A stretch of 7,195 bases of DNA from Bryobacterales bacterium (GTDB lineage Bacteria; Acidobacteriota; Terriglobia; Bryobacterales; Bryobacteraceae): NCBI GenBank assembly GCA_025353235.1, contig JANXQZ010000778.1:1-7195 (forward strand). Reading direction: 5' to 3'. The position numbers were made by a program, and so were the translations under genes. Shown piece after piece: positions 5,978 to 7,195 of this stretch. Position 1 is the first letter of the stretch; each line of letters begins with the position of its first letter. The notes under the pieces were generated by a model. That model worked only from the letters and a program-made list of their open reading frames with translations, searched no databases and was not told the DNA's origin.

Positions 5978-7086
5978 TTCCCGCCGGGGCTTCCGGCCTT
6001 GTTGTACGCGACGGAACGCTTGGCGCGCAGATCCATGCGCCGGGGTTCTTTGGCGAGCGCCAGATCGTAGTAGCGGGTCGCTTCCTTCCAGCCATGCAAT
6101 CGAAAATGGCAGGTGGCGAGATTCTCGTACGCGAGAACCCCTAACATGCGCACATCGTAGGAAGCATCGCGATTGAACACCCCGGTTTCGCCGGCTTGGG
6201 CGAGCCGCTCGAAAAACGAAATAGCTTCGGCGAAGCGGTCCCGCTCCATCAGGAAGCGACCCTTTAGCCAGGAGAATTGCAGGTCAGATGGGAACCTCGC
6301 CAGCGCCTCGTCCAGAAGCTCCGACACATGACCCTGGCGAGTCATTTCAAACTGAATCAGCCCGACCCAGGGGAGCGGATCGTCCTGCATAGAATACTCC
6401 CGACGACGGACCAGTTCGATAGCTTTCCGCCAAGCGTCCACGGCCTGTTCTGGACGCCCCTGCTCCAAATGGATGGAGGCCAGATGGCACCAGGAAAAAA
6501 TCCGTTCTGGATCGGCCTCGAGCGCTTTCTCGAGCAGCGGCAGGTTGCGTTCGTTTTTCCGGGCGTGGTTGTCTTCGTACCCGAAGTGTTCCATTTCCAG
6601 GAGCACATTGCAGATAGTACCTCCGTGAGCCGCTTGGTATTCCGTCAGCGCGGGCCAAATGTTTTCGTGAATGATACCGCGGAAGCGGATGGACGGTTGG
6701 TTGCGCCAAAGGCGCATGATCCAGTAAGGGGTCGCGCCCACCCGTGGGGTTAACAGCACCTGAAATCCGAGATAGGACCGATCTAGCAAGCTCCGCCTCA
6801 CTGCGGAGGCCCCGCCGCTTACCCGTTCGTCCGCATCGATATAAAAAATCCACTGGCCGCGAGCAATATCGAGAGCGTGATTCCGCGCCGCAGAAAAATC
6901 ATCCGCCCAGCGAAAGGAATGGACCGCAATTCCACGCTTGTCCGCGAGAGCGTGTGTTGCGTCGGTTGAACCGGTGTCGACGAGAATGATCTCGTCGGCG
7001 AAGCCCTGCAGCGAATCCAGGCATCCATCGAGGAATCGCTCTTCGTTTCTTACAATGAGCGTCGCAGAAATTAGCGGGGCGTCCAT
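5974..7086 (-). CDS. Family 2 glycosyltransferase with C-terminal TPR repeats
   Basis: This 370-residue protein has a GT2 domain at about 1-170. ISATLIVRNEERFLDGCL (6-23) is the first strand, IILVDTGSTDAT (33-44) binds the nucleotide, and WADDFSAARNHAL (60-72) follows. DADE (84-87) is the metal-binding DxD motif and IHENIW (139-144) the later conserved block. Residues about 177-360 are helical tetratricopeptide repeats (LPLLEKALEADPE, HLASIHLEQGRPEQAVDAWRKAI, ENLATCHFRLHGWKEATRYYDLALAKEP), a protein-interaction surface common in GT2-TPR fusions. No membrane segment is seen. It is the first visible gene of the minus-strand operon, and its TGA overlaps the ATG of the fusion gene (ATGA). The start is chosen by family fit, since the ribosome site is weak. 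Its last 21 residues recur at 1102-1164, showing that a second copy of this gene once lay beside the GT2 gene. Confidence 0.9.
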   Translation of the reverse strand: MDAPLISATLIVRNEERFLDGCLDSLQGFADEIILVDTGSTDATHALADKRGIAVHSFRWADDFSAARNHALDIARGQWIFYIDADERVSGGASAVRRSLLDRSYLGFQVLLTPRVGATPYWIMRLWRNQPSIRFRGIIHENIWPALTEYQAAHGGTICNVLLEMEHFGYEDNHARKNERNLPLLEKALEADPERIFSWCHLASIHLEQGRPEQAVDAWRKAIELVRRREYSMQDDPLPWVGLIQFEMTRQGHVSELLDEALARFPSDLQFSWLKGRFLMERDRFAEAISFFERLAQAGETGVFNRDASYDVRMLGVLAYENLATCHFRLHGWKEATRYYDLALAKEPRRMDLRAKRSVAYNKAGSPGGK

Positions 7087-7121
7087 CCGCGTGCAGGTGC
7101 AGTGGCCACATCAGGACACAA

Positions 7122-7144
7122 GCCGCCGTGCCGACCACGGCGGC
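7122..7144. repeat. Perfect 9-bp hairpin upstream of the minus-strand operon
   Basis: GCCGCCGTG (7122-7130) and CACGGCGGC (7136-7144) pair perfectly around the loop CCGAC. It sits 36 bases upstream of the first operon gene. On the minus strand it is followed by TTGTGTCC, which is not a clear T-run. It may terminate a gene lying beyond 7195 or be an operator. The rest of 7087-7195 shows no gene; minus-strand stops at 7191-7189 and 7184-7182 could end an unseen upstream gene. I find no convincing promoter there. Confidence 0.4.
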
Positions 7145-7195
7145 GTTGCGTTGGCATGACTTCGCTGCTCGAGCGAATTCTCTACGTCTTATTCG

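Noticed and set aside
6277..6853. 158- and 168-codon open frames overlapping the TPR glycosyltransferase
   Set aside because: Both are out of frame with, or antisense to, a gene with continuous GT2 and TPR motifs.
1..7195. CRISPR arrays, tRNA or rRNA genes, insertion sequences
   Set aside because: No regularly spaced repeats, no cloverleaf or rRNA-like stretch, and no transposase motif or paired terminal repeats were seen.

Overview
This 7.2-kb window has a moderately high GC content and looks like part of a bacterial surface-polysaccharide (glycan assembly and decoration) locus. The gene families and GC-rich codon use suggest a soil-type Gram-negative lineage such as Acidobacteriota. That is an inference from gene content only, because no taxonomic marker is present.

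Layout. The 5' edge (1-96, minus) holds the first 32 codons of a DUF1801 protein that continues off the window. Next are a minus-strand family 2 glycosyltransferase (182-1105) and, just upstream of it, a 57-codon frame (1102-1275). The 3' half of that small frame is a recognisable remnant of the tail of the TPR glycosyltransferase found at the other end of the window. Divergent from these is a plus-strand pair: a LicD-type phosphotransferase (1305-1937) and, after a 211-base gap with unusual structure, a two-domain SAM methyltransferase (2149-3315). Converging on that pair is a tight minus-strand operon, listed in transcription order: a glycosyltransferase with TPRs (7086-5974), a 605-residue fusion of a LicC-like nucleotidyltransferase with a CobD/HisC-like PLP enzyme (5977-4160), and a small SAM methyltransferase (4156-3434). 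These three genes overlap by 4 bases or are separated by 3. The last ~109 bases (7087-7195) hold no gene I can support, only a perfect 9-bp hairpin.

How the genes may work together. LicC-type enzymes make CDP-linked phospho-alcohols, and LicD-type enzymes move the phospho-group onto glycans. CobD-type PLP enzymes decarboxylate phospho-amino acids to phospho-amino-alcohols. A protein that joins the first and third activities, beside a LicD homologue, two methyltransferases and two glycosyltransferases, fits a pathway that makes, activates, possibly methylates and attaches a phospho-amino-alcohol to a surface glycan. Each family assignment rests on visible motifs. The assembled pathway and its substrate are my inference.
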